Shown: one piece after another, positions 1 through 10,803 of the stretch
How the letters are laid out: each line of letters begins with the position of its first letter
Position numbering within the stretch: the stretch's first letter is position 1
From: Prorocentrum cordatum
Taxonomy: Eukaryota; Sar; Dinophyceae; Prorocentrales; Prorocentraceae
Length of the DNA stretch: 64,000 nt
NCBI GenBank assembly: GCA_963575745.1
Contig: CAUYUJ010015305.1
Location: 89,140 to 153,139, forward strand
Reading direction: 5' to 3'
The notes under the pieces: model-generated
Told to the model about the DNA's origin: nothing
Seen by the model: only the letters and a program-made list of their open reading frames with translations
The model's database searches: none
Made by a program: the position numbers and the translations under genes

Positions 1-765
1 GCACGCGAAACGTATGAGTGGTGTGCCAAAACGGGCGTGACGTCCACTGGGGCCTCAGGTGGAGCTCCGAAGGGGCTACGAAGCGTATGAGGGGTGTGCC
101 AGAACGGGTGCGGCATGCAGGCGGAGCCTTCGGTGGAGCTCCTGATGGGGCCACAAAGCGTGTAAGCAATGTGCCGAAACGGGCGGGACGCCCACATGCG
201 AACGTTCCCACCGGGGCCTTCAATGGGACTCCCTATGGGGCCACGACGCGCGTGAGGGTTGCGCCCACGCGGTCGTGACGGCCATATGCGAACGTCGCCA
301 CTGGGGTCTGATGTGGAGCTCCCTGTAGGGCCACAAACTGTGTGAGGGGTGTGCCGAAACGGGCGAGACGTCTACATGCGAACGTCGCCACTGGGGCCTT
401 CGGTGAAGCTCCCTATGGAGCCACACAGCGTATAAGGAGTGCGCAAAAACGGGCGTGACGCCCACATTCGAACGTCGTCACTGGGGCCTTACGTGGAGCT
501 CCTTATGAGGTCAAGAAAGGCGTAATGGGTGCGTCGAAACGGCCGAGACACCCACATGCGGACGTCGCCACTGGGTCCTTCTGTGGAGCTCCCTATGGGG
601 CCATTAAACGTGTGAGGATTGTGCCAAAACGGGCGTGACGCCCGCATACGCGTGAGAGGTGCGCCGAAGCGGGCGCGACGCCCACATGCGAGCGTCGCCG
701 CTGGGGTCTTACCTGGAGCTCCCTATGGGGCCATGAAGCGCGTCAGAGATGTTCCTAAACAGAGA
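1..765. repeat. Minisatellite of about 75-92-bp units, left copy
   Basis: About nine diverged tandem units run in from the left edge of the window. Each carries a GTGTGCCGAAACGGGC block, a GCGAACGTCGCCACTGGGGC block and a GGTGGAGCTCC block. The same family forms the 36230-37385 array, where it belongs to a larger unit that also has a GGA tract and a fixed tail. Translations are repetitive in all frames and I do not regard them as genes. Confidence 0.85.
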
Positions 766-905
766 CATGCGGAGAGGGCAGAGGCAGAAATGACAGGGGT
801 GGGAGGAGGGAAGGAGGGCAGCGAGGGGGGGGAAGGAGGAAAGGAATGAGACGCGCTGTCTCTTCAAAACGAAGACCCAACACAACAGGATGGCTGGGAA
901 AACAT
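766..905. repeat. GGA-rich tract and conserved tail of the minisatellite unit
   Basis: A purine tract leads into a roughly 55-bp tail that begins GACGCGC, passes through TTCAAAACGAAGACCCAAC and ends GGCTGGGAAAA. Tail and order match 37430-37660. This shows the unit is composite: minisatellite, then GGA tract, then tail. Confidence 0.75.
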
Positions 906-2760
906 AATGGAAAAAACAATGACTGGAGCACTAGACCCCATCCTCCTAGGCCAGTTCTCGAGCTGGATCTATCTGTGAGGGTCCTGGGGCCCCAGCCACG
1001 CGAAAACGCCTGGCTCGGAAAGATTATCCTGGCGAAGGACCCAATCAGATGCAGCTGTGAGTACCGCCAGGATCCCAGGGAAGGCGGCGCCCGCCTGGAG
1101 CACCGCGGCTCGTCCCAGTGCGGCCTGTGCCCAACACCGGGGGCTGCGGACGGCCCCAGGGCCCGCACCCTGCACGCCTCCGGTGGCGGGCCTGGCGACG
1201 CGGCGCCAGCGCCAGCCCCGAGTTGCTGCTGCTGCTGCTGCTGATCCTCCTCATCCTCCATCTCCTCCACCTCCTCCACCTCCACCTCCTCCTGTGTTAC
1301 GCTAAACCGATGTTGATCGAAGCAATCGCCGCGTCTGAACGCTCGTGCGGAAAAAAGGAAGCACGCGCGTGAACACAGCATGAGTCTACGATAAGTGCGT
1401 GCGAAACTGGAACAATGAGGACACATAAGAGCGAGAACGTGCATAAGTCCGCACCACGGCACTTATTCCTCCTCAACCTCCTCCCCCTCCTCTTCTTGTT
1501 ACTATCGCTTACTCTTCAACATGCCAAGAGCCCCCTCCGCCAATCCCATCACTATCACAACGATCACCTGCTGCCGATCCTCCTCATCCTCCTTATTCGT
1601 GCAGTGTCGCGGCGAGGTAACCACCGGCAGGTTGGCCAAGCGCAAAACGACAACCGACATGCTTTCAACCACTCCCATCGCTCTGCTTGCTAGCTGGAGA
1701 GGGGCCCGACAGTCTGCAGCTTGGCGGGGTCGGTTGGAGCACCCACTGGCCGCCCATGGGTCCTCCTCCTTCCTACTCCTCCTGCCGCCTTCATCCTTCA
1801 CCACGCCAACCGCCACCTCCGCCAGCATCATCACCTCCACGACGATCACCATTGACAGCAGCATCACCACCATCACCACTGTGATCATCACCACAGTCAT
1901 CGTCGTCAATAGCATCGCCATCGTCATCGGCATTGGTCAGGGCATTTACAAATTATCGTCAGCGTGATCACCGCCCCACGAGCATTGGTCAGGGCAACCA
2001 TCGCTCAACCCTGCCTGTCTACTCACGAACCGCCCCGTCAAACACAACATGGGTCGCCACACATCACCATCAATTCATTGAACTCGATCACTACATCCGC
2101 GCCATGGCCTACAAGTGACTCAAGTCAACCGCAGCCTGGTGGCCAAAACCTGAAAGTCGATCGAATCAGAGGGCTTCCCCCGAGGGAATGACTGCGGTGC
2201 TGCAGTGCCCCCCAATCCACCACCGGTACAGTAAGGGCCCGACCACAAGAAACCTTCCACAAGAAACTCAACCCTGAGACCTCAGGACGTCCATCGATTT
2301 TTGGCGTGGCAGCGTCACGCTTTCCTTCCATGGCAAAACCATCGAAACCCAAGAAACCCAGGGCACCCTGGAAGCAAGCAGGGTGTTTCTTGGCATGGGC
2401 CTCCACTGTATGCACGCATGCCCCTTTGAGGGAAACAAAACCACACCAACGTTACCCTGGCGAAGGACCCCATCCATTTGCAGATGCGAATGCCGCATTG
2501 TGGCAATCGTTTTCGGTGAAGCTCCCAGTGCGCCTAGCTTCTTTGTTGCCGCATCCCGTACAATTGCGAAACAGTGGGATCTGAGACCGCAAAATGATGC
2601 CGAAGCCGTTTTCAAACAATCGAAACGGCCTGCAACACTGCTGTGGCCCCATGGCGTGAAGTCAATACCTCGACCGTTGCCGAGATCTGCGCAAAAACAC
2701 ACGTTTCGCTTTTTCCTTACATCCGTCTCGGATCCACTCACTCTCGTCATTGAGAAGGGC
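906..2760. other. No convincing gene; short trinucleotide runs
   Basis: I see no domain or credible exon. There is a CTG run near 1225-1245, CTC-rich sequence near 1245-1295, and CAC/ATC-rich sequence at about 1790-1935. A short phrase, CCTGGCGAAGGACCC, occurs at about 1028 and 2456, so parts may be old dispersed repeat. GC falls in 1940-2760 compared with the flanks. Confidence 0.5.
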
Positions 2761-3137
2761 TAACATTGATCAGGTGAAACGCACTATGTAATAGCATCAC
2801 CAGATAATCACCTCATCCTGTTCTCTTCACCGCTTCCTCCTCCTCCTCCTCACCTCACGTCCACCTCGCCCGTAGCCCCCCCCTTCCCCTCCTTTCATTC
2901 TTCCTCATCGCCATTCTTACACTAAATCCTCCCCATCTTCTTGTCCGTGTCCCCCCCAGGGGGAGAATGGGGAGGAAGGATAATGGAGAGGAGTAAGGGG
3001 GATCGAGGAGGAAGAGGAATGAGGAGGGAGGAGGAAGGCGAGAGGAGGAGATGGAGGAGGGGCAGGAGGAAAGAGGAGGAGGACCACGACGGCGAGGATG
3101 TGAACCCCTCTCCTTCCTGTGGCGGCCACCAGTCACG
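2761..3137. repeat. Strand-asymmetric pyrimidine then purine tracts
   Basis: Pyrimidine-rich sequence (about 2820-2960) is followed by purine-rich GAGGAGG sequence (about 2960-3105). The two could pair as a loose foldback. No gene is seen. Confidence 0.5.
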
Positions 3138-3391
3138 AAGAGCAGAACCCCCCTCCCGGCAAGGCAGCCTCTCCCGCCTCGTCCTCGCCCTCGTCCACCC
3201 ACCACTTCCCTCCCCGCCTCACGGCGTTGGACGCCGCCCCTCCCCCCCCCACCCCCGAGACGGCCACGGAGCAGAACCGCCCTCTCAAAAGGGCAGCCTC
3301 TGCCTCCTCGTCCTCGCCCTCGTCCACCCTCCACAACTCTTCCCTCCTTCATGGCGTTAGACGCCGCAACCCCTCCCCCGAGGCGCCCACA
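3138..3391. repeat. Two tandem units of about 125 bp
   Basis: Two diverged units both begin GAGCAGAAC, share CTCGTCCTCGCCCTCGTCC in the middle and contain GGCGTT(G/A)GACGCCGC near the end. A third unit start is at about 3391. Confidence 0.7.
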
Positions 3392-3420
3392 GAGCAGAAC
3401 CCCCCCACACCTCCCGATCG

Positions 3421-3584
3421 GGTGTTGCTAGAAGTGCCCCTGGCCCAAGGAGGTGCCCTCAGGATATCCAAGACGGCCCCCCCACGGTCTCCAGGGCATT
3501 CCTCACGAGGCCAAAAGGACCCCAGGGGCTCAAAATTAACCCAAAAAGCTGGGGGGCACCTTGGGCCAGGGGCACCTCTAGAAC
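3421..3584. mobile_element. Foldback element, family A
   Basis: The left arm (GTTGCTAGAAGTGCCCCTGG, then CCCAAGG) is the reverse complement of the right arm (GGGCACC, then TTGGGCCAGGGGCACCTC), with about 100 bp between. No coding capacity. Related copies at 8200-8360 and 25906-26069 share both arms and the CTCACGAGGCC interior. I infer a MITE-like non-autonomous element. Confidence 0.7.
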
Positions 3585-3804
3585 CCCCCCCCCCCGAGCA
3601 TTGAGCAGAAACCGACCGTCCCGGCATTCCGGGAGGCCCACCACGACGTGTTCGCAGAACCAAAGACTGTTCTCAGAACAGGAGCAGTGCTCTCAGAACC
3701 CAGAGAGCCGATGCGTGAAACCAGGAAACAGCCCCGGCCATACCTGTTCCGAGAGTATCTCGTGCAGACCACCGAAAGGCTCTCGGAACTCCCCGTGGCA
3801 GGGG

Positions 3805-4022
3805 AGCCCAGAATTGGATCGATAGGTCAGATCTGCAATCGAAATCAATCGAGTCGACGGAAATCGGCAGCCAAGTCGGGAGAAGTCGAATCAGCGGAAA
3901 TCGGCAATATAGTAGGCCTCCATTGAGGAATCGGAATCCAAATCGGAATTCGAAGCCGAATCGAATCGGAATCGGAAGTCGTCGAAATCGAATCGAATCG
4001 AAATCGAATCGAATCGAAATGA
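3805..4022. repeat. GAATCG/GAAATCG short-period repeat
   Basis: Roughly 6-7-bp units of GAATCG, GAAATCG and AATCGG become more regular toward 4020. The tract is AT-richer than its flanks and contains no gene. Confidence 0.75.
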
Positions 4023-4239
4023 GCCCTGCGTGGTGGGCCCAGGAGGCAGGCCAGGACGCTCCGCCACTGCGCGAGAGCCGAGGCCGCCAGCCCGCGCAAG
4101 GCCCGCCGCGCGCCTCGCCGGCAAGCGGGGCGCGCATCGCCGCGCGCGGCCCCCGACCGGCAGCGGCTGGGCCTCTTCAGCCGAGGCGCGGCGGCGCGGC
4201 GGCGCTTCTCGGCGGTCGCCTGGCGGGCCACGAGCCCGC

Positions 4240-4460
4240 CGTCGCTCGGGCGTCCCGTTTCCCGTGCGCTGCTCGGTCTCGTGCGTGCCCTCCTTCCTAT
4301 GCCAAGGAGCGATGCCATGGACCGGCTTGGCCGAGCGCGCGTGCGGACTGCCTCTGCCGCGCTGCGACGTAAAAAACGTGGTTGTGTTGCCCGATGATCC
4401 AGGATGCTCTTCTTCGATGGTCCTGCCCGAGAGAACATGCACGCGTGTGAACGAGGCCAA
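4240..4460. mobile_element. Foldback element, family E, diverged long copy
   Basis: The left end (CGTCGCTCGGGCGTCC) and the distal CACGCGTGTGAACGAGG resemble the inverted ends CATCGCTCGGACGTCCA and CGTCCGAGCGATGCC of the copies at 10930-11050, 31752-31870 and 35433-35550. The interior phrase GATCCAGGATGCTC is shared with 10930-11050. This copy is longer and less clear. Confidence 0.45.
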
Positions 4461-5700
4461 GCGAAGAGGAGCAATGAGCGAAGAGGAGCGGGAGGAGGAA
4501 AGAGCCGAGGAACAGGAGGGCCTGGGAGGGAGGAGGAGCGAGGAGGAGGGAGGGCCAAGACCAAGACTCAAAGACGCTGGAGACTGTTCGAGTGAGCTCT
4601 GGAGCAAAGCAAGAAAGCCTGGAAAACAGGCAGTAGCGAATCCAGGCGGAGGAGGAGGAGGTAATGACCATGGTTGGCCAGTACAGTGGCAGGTGCGCCG
4701 GCGAGGGCCAGCCTCGATCGAAGCATCCAGCGTCCCAAACCTCACACCTTTACATCCCCTTGCACCCTTACCCATCGCTTTCCGTTTCGACTACATCTGG
4801 ATCCTTTACTCAGATGACGCCATCATCCACCACACAGGTAACGTTACCACCACCACCACATTTTCGTCATCTGCACACCCAGCTTGGCATCGACGAGAAC
4901 GAGAACGACGAGCAGCATCGGCACGGACGCTACTCGAGAATCATACAGCCGACCCGTATCATAAGGATGCACGATAAGGACGTGAGGGCCTTGGAGGGCC
5001 AGGTCGAGGCTTTTCGAGCGGGGCGCGGCCAGCGACGGAGGCCAAAGATGGACTCCAGGGCCAAAGATGCAAGGGTACCCTTGGGAAGGTTGCCCGACCT
5101 TACTATGCGGGTTAACTGTACGCAGCACCAGCTTCACACTGCCTAAGAAGGACTTGAGACTTGAAGCACACCACAGCGAACAACAACCACCGCGACATCC
5201 ACTGCAAACTCCTACGATGGCGGCACTATGGGGATGAACCGCGAGCAAACCGTCGAGCACGTCACCACCATGGAGACTAACCTTGAACCGCACGACAGAC
5301 AGGGGACCACCAACGAGCCCAGCTGATCCGCGATCGGCGCAAGCCTCTAATGGAGAAAACAAATGGGCCGCACAATGGCCAACCCAACAATCCGACATCT
5401 ACCGGAACAAGGGCGCTGGCATGAACACCAATGGCACAAATGGCAGGCAAGGGCAACTTCCCCAAGCCGTACGACGATTATACCGAGGACGCCAACCCGG
5501 CGCAGGAGGGCAAAAACAAGAAGAAAAAGCAGAACCCACGCAAGAGAAGGATACCGCAGCCAAGAAGAAGCAGAAGGAGTCCAACCAGGACTACAACGAC
5601 CACAATAGCATCATTAACACCGCCATGTCTACGCCACCAGAACGCGCGATCGGGAAGCACCGCCCAACGACCCAACATGAATTGAGAAAAAAGGAGTGGA
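4461..5700. other. No gene seen; GA-rich tract and an old dispersed repeat
   Basis: 4461-4560 is purine-rich. About 4960-5120 matches 51890-52090, sharing GGGCCTTGGA, GATGCAAGGGTACCCT and TTAACTGTACGCA-like phrases in the same order. The rest (5120-5700) shows neither repeat nor domain. Confidence 0.5.
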
Positions 5701-5907
5701 AGAATGCCTCGGCCTCCTCCTCCTCCTTCTCCGCCTCCTCCTCCTCCTCCCTCCTCCCTCCTCCCTCCTCCCTCCTCCCTCTTTCCTCCTCCCTCCTCCT
5801 TCCTCACTCCTCCCTCCTCCCTCCTCCCTCCTCCTCCCTCCTTCCTCCTCCCTCATCCCTCGTCCTCCTCCTCCTCATCATCATCATCATATCGTCACCA
5901 TCGTCAC

Positions 5908-5957
<50 letters not shown>

Positions 5958-5958
5958 G

Positions 5959-6002
<44 letters not shown>

Positions 6003-6135
6003 GCATCATCATCATCGTCATCAGCATCATAATCAGCATCATCATCATCATCAGCATCAGCATCGTAATCAGCATCATCGTCGTCATCAGCATCATCATC
6101 GTCATCAGCATCATCAGCATCATCAGCATCATCAG

Positions 6136-6174
<39 letters not shown>

Positions 6175-6420
6175 GATCATCCTCATCCTCATCCTCATCC
6201 TCATCCTGATCCTCATCCTCATCCTCATCCTCATCCTCATTCCTCCTCCTCCTCCTCCCTCCCCCTCGCCCTCCTCCTCCTCTTCCTCCGCCTCCTCCTT
6301 CTCCGCCTCCTCCGCCTCCTCCTTCTCCTCCTCATCCGCCTCCTCATCCGCCTCCTCATCCGCCTCCTCCAGCTCCTCCAGCTCCTCCTCCTCCTCCTCC
6401 TCCTCCTCCTCTTCCATTCC
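5700..6420. repeat. Compound microsatellite: CTCCCT, CAT, CATCCT, CTC
   Basis: About 180 bp of CTC/CCT-rich sequence leads into a long (ATC)n run with scattered AGC and GTC variants (about 5870-6175). Next come (CATCCT)n (6178-6240) and CTC/CGC repeats to 6420. The His-, Ile-, Met- and Ser-rich reading frames are a consequence of the repeat. Confidence 0.95.
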
Positions 6421-6544
6421 TGCCCCTTCGAAGTACGTCTCCTTGTCGCACCCCGAGGCGGGCCGGGGGTTTCGTCTGAGACTTCCTCACCACTCATAAC
6501 TCTGAAGCTTCAACAGTGGCAACCGTTGCACAGATGGAGGTTCA

Positions 6545-6945
6545 ACATGTGGCTCTCACCTTCGCGACGGGCACATTCGTTTTAACATTTGCAAGAATTT
6601 CACGGGTTGAGGGCGGGTGGTTTTCAGAATGTGGTTCTCGCCTTAGCGCCGCGCACATTCGTTTTTTCAACATTTGCAAGAGTTTCACGGATTGGGGGCG
6701 GGTGGTTTTCAAAATGCGACTCTCGCCTTAGTGCCGCGTGCATTCGTTTTTTTACAACAAAATGCAAGAGCTTCAGGGATTGAGGGCGGGCGGTTTTCAA
6801 AATGCGACTCTCGCCCTAGCGCGGCGCACATCCGTCTTTGAACATTTGCAAGGGCTTCACGGATTGGGGGCGGGTCGATTTCAAAATGTGGCTCTCGCCT
6901 TAGCGCCACGCATATTCATTTTGAAACGTTGCGAGAATTTCACGG
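6545..6945. repeat. Tandem repeat, about 86-bp unit, about 4.5 copies
   Basis: Each unit contains TTGCAAGAATTTCACGG, GGGCGGGTGGTTTTCA and CTCTCGCCTTAGCGCC, then CGCACATTCGTTTT. Units are clearly diverged. No gene. Confidence 0.85.
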
Positions 6946-6964
6946 CTTCCCAGGAACAACGTAG

Positions 6965-7150
6965 CAGAAATGGTGTTTCGGAAAGATTCAGGATTATGCA
7001 GGCGCTACAGTTATGTTGACCCGCGGTGTTGAAGTCCCAAAAGAGGCGTTCTGGGACGATTCCGGATTGTCAAGACGCAGGAGTCAGGTTGATATGTGGC
7101 GTTGAAAACCCGAGGGCGATGTTTCGGCACGCTTCAGGATCCTCAAACGG
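6965..7150. repeat. Tandem repeat, about 73-bp unit, about 2.4 copies
   Basis: Units open with GTGTTTCGG or GTTCTGGGA, contain TTC(A/C)GGATT, and close with GTTGAAGTCCCAAAAGAGG or GTTGAAAACCCGAGGG. The array follows directly on the 86-bp array but is a different sequence. Confidence 0.65.
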
Positions 7151-7261
7151 TTCTCTTCCACCGAAGCAGTTCCCTCAATGGGAATGAACCGTTGTATGGG
7201 GCCTACGAAGAGGGAGCTTGGAGGGAAGGTTCATTCCAATATCGTTGATGATTCTGGGGTT

Positions 7262-7672
7262 TACACTGGTCCTCTTGCTCCTCCGCCTCCTCCTCCTCCT
7301 CCACATCCTCCTGCTCCTCCTCCTCCTCCTCCTCCTCCTCCTCCCCTCTCCTCCTGCTCCTGCTCCTCCTCCTGCTCCTCCCTCCTCCTCCTCCTCCTCC
7401 TCCTCCTCCTCCGCCTCCGCCTCCGCCTCCCCTCCTCCTCCTCCTCCTCCTCCTCCTCCTCCGCCTCCGCCTCCGCCTCCGCCTCCGCCTCCGCCTCCGC
7501 CTCCGCCTCCGCCTCCGCCTCCGCCTCCGCCTCCGCCTCCGCCTCCGCCTCCGCCTCCGCCTCCGCCTCCGCCTCCGCCTCCGCCTCCGCCTCCGCCTCC
7601 GCCTGCTCCGCCTCCTCAGCCTCCTCCTCCTCCTCCGCCTCCGCCTCCTCCTCCTCCGTTTCCTCTGTCCAA
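7262..7672. repeat. CTC and CTCCGC microsatellite
   Basis: CTC-rich sequence (7262-7462) passes into about 23 near-perfect CTCCGC hexamers (about 7460-7600), then back to CTC-rich sequence. The long proline, serine and arginine runs in the translations are artefacts. Confidence 0.95.
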
Positions 7673-7844
7673 GGCGTACCTTATCCTGTGCAAGCTCTTC
7701 GGCACCGCCTGCACCCAACGCCCTCCGGCCGCCCGAGGCCCCGCCCGCCCGCGCCATGTCTCCTCAATTAGTGCTTTGCGCGCCCCGCCTAGCTCTTAAC
7801 CAGAAGAGGCCCGCTCTCGACCAGCAGACCAACAACAAAAACTC

Positions 7845-7916
7845 CTCCATGTCCTCCTCCTCCTCCTCCTCCTCCTCCTCCTCCTCCTCCTCCTCCTCCT
7901 CCTCCTCCTCCTCCCC
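7845..7916. repeat. (CTC)n microsatellite
   Basis: About 22 near-perfect CTC units. The flanks show no gene. Confidence 0.95.
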
Positions 7917-8199
7917 CCTACTCCCTCGTTCTCCACTCCCCCCCCCCAGACTCCCACTCCGCCGTCCTCCTCGCGCGCAGAGGGCGTCCACTCGTACTTT
8001 TCACTTGTCACCCGCGAAACCTCTCCCCAGCATCTTTCGCGCACCGCCGAGCATGAACATCGTTTAAGCGATCCAGGTCCCCACTGGCATGGCATCGGCC
8101 CCACTGGCTGGCTTGCCCAACTAGGACCTAGTTGGGGACATGTGCTGCTTCCTCTCGGTCTCGCGGGGCCTATCCCCACCTGGGGGTGGGCTGGTGTCG

Positions 8200-8360
8200 G
8201 GTGTTGCTATAAGTGTTCCTGGCCCAAGGTGCCCCCAGGACTTCCCAAGGAGGCCCCCACGGCCTCCAGAGCACCCGTCACGAGGCCCGGGGGGCTTATG
8301 GGGCTCCAAAGTGGAGCGGAGAGCTGGGGGCACCTTGTGCCAGGGGCAGCTTCAGCAACC
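8200..8360. mobile_element. Foldback element, family A
   Basis: The left arm begins GTTGCTATAAGTGTTCCTGG and the right arm ends GGGGCAGCTTCAGCAAC. The interior CACGAGGCC is shared with the other copies. It lies about 12 bp from the family B element that follows. Confidence 0.75.
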
Positions 8361-8372
8361 CCCGATGGTGGT

Positions 8373-8543
8373 TGGCGGCGCGCACAAGGGGGGTAGGGGG
8401 AGGGGGGAAGGCTTCGTAGAAGCACCCCTGCTCCTTAGAAGGAGCGGGCCTTCTCTGTCGATGTAAGGCCGGCGCCTTCTAAGAAGCAGCCTCCTTCCAA
8501 GAAGCCTTCCCCCCTCCCCCCTGCCCCCTTCTGAGAGCCGCCA
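8373..8543. mobile_element. Foldback element, family B
   Basis: It opens TTGGCGGCGCGCACAAGGGG, runs into GGGGGAAGGCTTC, has two internal CCTTAGAAGGAG and CCTTCTAAGAAG palindromes, and ends with a CCTTCCCCCCTCCCCC arm and GCCGCCAA. Full-length relatives are at 29999-30168 and 52596-52761. Non-coding and MITE-like. Confidence 0.75.
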
Positions 8544-8569
8544 AGGTGGGGCCGAGATGCCATGGCCCT

Positions 8570-8740
8570 GTCCCAGACATGCGACGTCCTGATTTTTCAG
8601 TACGGCGTCCCCGGAAGTCCCGACCCTTTCCCCGGGGCCGGTGTTTCATCCTGAGTCGTTTTTCGACGCTCCCGGGGGCCGGCAAGGGCCCCCACGGGCT
8701 GAAAATAGCGAAAGACTTGCCGCCCTGATTTCTTTACGAC
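8570..8740. repeat. Dispersed repeat, family J
   Basis: It shares GTCCTGATTTTTCAGTACGG, a CCCCGGGGCC core, CTGAAAATAGCGAAAGAC and CCGCCCTGATTTCTT with a related copy at 29424-29580. The outer parts are loosely inverted (CCTGATTTTTCAG against CTGAAAATAGCG). Confidence 0.6.
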
Positions 8741-8994
8741 GCGATCATGTCTGGGGTGGGGAGTGGTACCGATTAGACGCTGCGGAAAAGGCACTCTCGA
8801 AGCGGGGCCGGCCCGACGGGGGGGACGGCGGGGAAGGCCAGCCCCTCTGCGGGGGCGGCGCCTGCCCGTCGCGTCCTCGCAGCCGGGCCTGGGTGTGCCC
8901 CGAGGCCGCACGGCGGGAGCTGCCAGAGAGCACGAGGCAGAGCAGGGGTTGGAGGCTTGGGAGTGGGAACCAGCACCAACACGGGGGGGACCCT

Positions 8995-9172
8995 CCACCT
9001 GTCGGGGATTGACAGACCCCCCTTTAGTAAAACGTGGTTTCGTGAAAACGACCTGAGGCCCAAACCTGGCGGGCGCAAGCCTGTAAAATAACGACCGCGG
9101 CGCAATCTCGAGAACCGAAAACGGACAATTCACTAATCGACGTGTCACTGTTGGGGGTTATGTCCACCCCCT
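8995..9172. mobile_element. Foldback element, family H
   Basis: The interior matches the 59797-59955 copy: TTTAGTA, then CGAGAACCGAAAACGG, then an (A/T)-rich stretch and CGTGTCA. In that better copy the ends are inverted GGTGGACAAACCTCC and AGGTCTGTCCACACC. Here the right end is GTTATGTCCACCCC and the left end is worn. Confidence 0.55.
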
Positions 9173-9714
9173 CCACCTGGGGAAGACGATCCCAGATTTT
9201 GGTGCTGGTGGTAATCGTTCGGCCACCCAGGAAGCCCGGATGTTACCACCATCACCGAGATCGGGATCGCCATCCCTCGGTGGGAGCACACCGCCGATGT
9301 TGGTGCTGGTGTCCACCTCCAGGCCTGCGAAGGGGGTGACTAGCAATCAGAGGACCCCTAACCTCTGAAAGGGGGCCCAAGTCAGGAGGGCAAATAACAT
9401 TAGGGATAGAGGGGGTCTTTGCTGCAGATGTATTAAGCCAGACCGCCAAGATCTATGATCCCTCATGCAAAAGACGGAGACCTAAGTGAGGCCACCTTCA
9501 CTCTGTTATTCAGGTCAGGGTTTCTTCTATCGTCGATGAAGGGGGACGGCCTTCTGAGAAGGCCCCTCCGCCACTCTTGGAGGGCGCGGGGGTTGAGAGA
9601 CAACTCGCCGTGGGGGTCTCCTCGTGAGAACGATAAGAAGCTACTACAACAAATTGAGGGGCAAATTAGGGGCACCGAATCAAGATGCCCAATCTAAACC
9701 AGATCAAACATGAT
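9173..9714. other. No gene seen
   Basis: The phrase GGTGCTGGTG(G/T) recurs at about 9200 and 9300, once near GTAATCGTTCGG, and a CACCAGCACC-like phrase at about 8970 is inverted to these. This hints at an eroded foldback. No domain is recognisable. Confidence 0.4.
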
Positions 9715-9930
9715 TAAACGGAATTATGAGAGACTGCGCCGGTGTTCGACAACAGATCCCAGCGCCGATGCTGAATCTAACCCTCCAGGCGCTGCACCCT
9801 GACGGGAGCGCATCGGCTGGGAGGAGCAGATCCCTTCTGCAAGCCCCCTCGGGCCATCCTGTGTTGAACACTCTCCGAAGTGCCCGTGCACCAACGCAAG
9901 AAGGGGCGGGTGGTCATTCAGGGTTACGGT
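9715..9930. repeat. Dispersed repeat, family K
   Basis: Shared with 13630-13815: GCGCCGGTGTTCGAC, GCCGATGCTGAATC, CCTGACGGGAGCGC and CTCGGGCCATCCTGTG appear in the same order in both. Divergence is substantial. Confidence 0.65.
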
Positions 9931-10076
9931 TAGGTCGGGCATGTCCTCCTAGAGGCGGATTTTGGGGGAAACATAGAAAATAGTCAAACAATGCCCCCAC
10001 AAAAATTTAAAGGATCATCCCCAGACTATTTTGGACTATTTTTGAATACCCCTCCTGTAGGGGGACGGCAGGACTT
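9931..10076. mobile_element. Foldback element, family G, AT-rich centre
   Basis: The left arm TTAGGTCGGGCATGTCCTCC is the approximate reverse complement of the right arm (CCTCCTGTAGGG, then GGACTT). The centre is AT-rich with CCCCAGACTATTTTGGACTA. Other copies are at 51648-51810 and 59436-59595. It starts where family K ends. Confidence 0.75.
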
Positions 10077-10187
10077 GCGCATGCCGCATCTGAGAAATTC
10101 CCTGCCCTCTCGAAGATCGCTCCCTTCGTCCTGCCCCCGTCATTGCGTGTCGCCAAGACCAGAGATCTGGTACACCCTGGACCGAGC

Positions 10188-10235
10188 GAGGAGGAGGAGG
10201 AGGAGGAGGAGGAGGAGGAGCAGGAGACGAGGATG
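10188..10235. repeat. (GGA)n microsatellite
   Basis: Fourteen or so GGA/GCA units. No gene in the flanks. Confidence 0.9.
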
Positions 10236-10354
10236 AAGAAGAGGGTGGCCACCAGACCACGCGCTCACAGGGCCAGGCTGAGACTGCTGAGCGTGGCAGA
10301 CGGGCGAAACAGCCAGGCAGCTGTCTCAAATCAGACCCAGTCCTGGGGTATCAA

Positions 10355-10480
10355 TACATAGCGATGCCGCTGCTCCCCAGACCTCTCCCAGGGCACGCTC
10401 TGACCAGGATTCCGTGGCGAATATAGCCACAAGAGCGAGGCTGTCCAGAACGCCAAAAAACGAAGTAGACCAAGGAAGGG
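10355..10480. mobile_element. Foldback element, family D, worn copy
   Basis: GCCGCTGCTCCCCAGACCTC, then CTCTGACCAGGATTCCG, matches the left half of the better copies at 10804-10929 and 28920-29062. The right end (GGGTAGTGGCAAC) is diverged. Confidence 0.5.
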
Positions 10481-10649
10481 TAGTGGCAACATGACACCAC
10501 GCAACAAACAAAACTTGTGGAAGTCCGTGCGGAATGGTCAGGTCGGCGCCACACCCTCCTTCCCAGCATCCCCCCATCGGCGCGCAGGACGCGCAGGGGG
10601 CGGCGCTGGAGGCGGCGCAAAAGAAGTGCGGGAGTAGAGGAACAAAAAA

Positions 10650-10795
10650 GGCATAAGCAAAATTGATCGGAGGTCCGCGCAATTTTCTTGGATCGGCGCT
10701 GACCCCCCTCCCTCCGCGCCAGGGGCGGCGCCGGAGGCGCCGCCAGGGGGCCCAACGCCGATCCCAGAAATCAGCGCGAAACTGCGAGGAATAAG
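10650..10795. mobile_element. Foldback element, family C
   Basis: The left arm (GCATAAGCAAAA, then TTTTCTTGGATCGGCGCTGA) pairs with the right arm (CCAACGCCGATCCCAGAAAT, then CAGCGCG). The centre is a GC-rich palindrome built on GGCGGCGCCGGAGGCGCCGCC. Related copies: 27315-27480, 52405-52552, 53370-53532, 63820-64000, with half a copy at 26625-26690. Confidence 0.75.
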
Positions 10796-10803
10796 GTGTA
10801 TGC

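Noticed and set aside
1-765. CRISPR-like array
   Set aside because: Units are contiguous and diverged throughout, with no separation into constant repeats and unique spacers, and the genome is eukaryotic.
5696-6585. Long open frames rich in His, Ile, Ser and Pro
   Set aside because: They follow the trinucleotide microsatellite exactly and exist in several frames and on both strands.
6905-6925. Further spliced-leader remnant (TTCATTTTGAAACG)
   Set aside because: It matches only CATTTTG and belongs to the 86-bp tandem repeat. Similar partial matches near 16245 and 56467 also fail.
7178-7799. Proline-, serine- and arginine-rich open frames
   Set aside because: Produced by the CTC/CTCCGC repeat.
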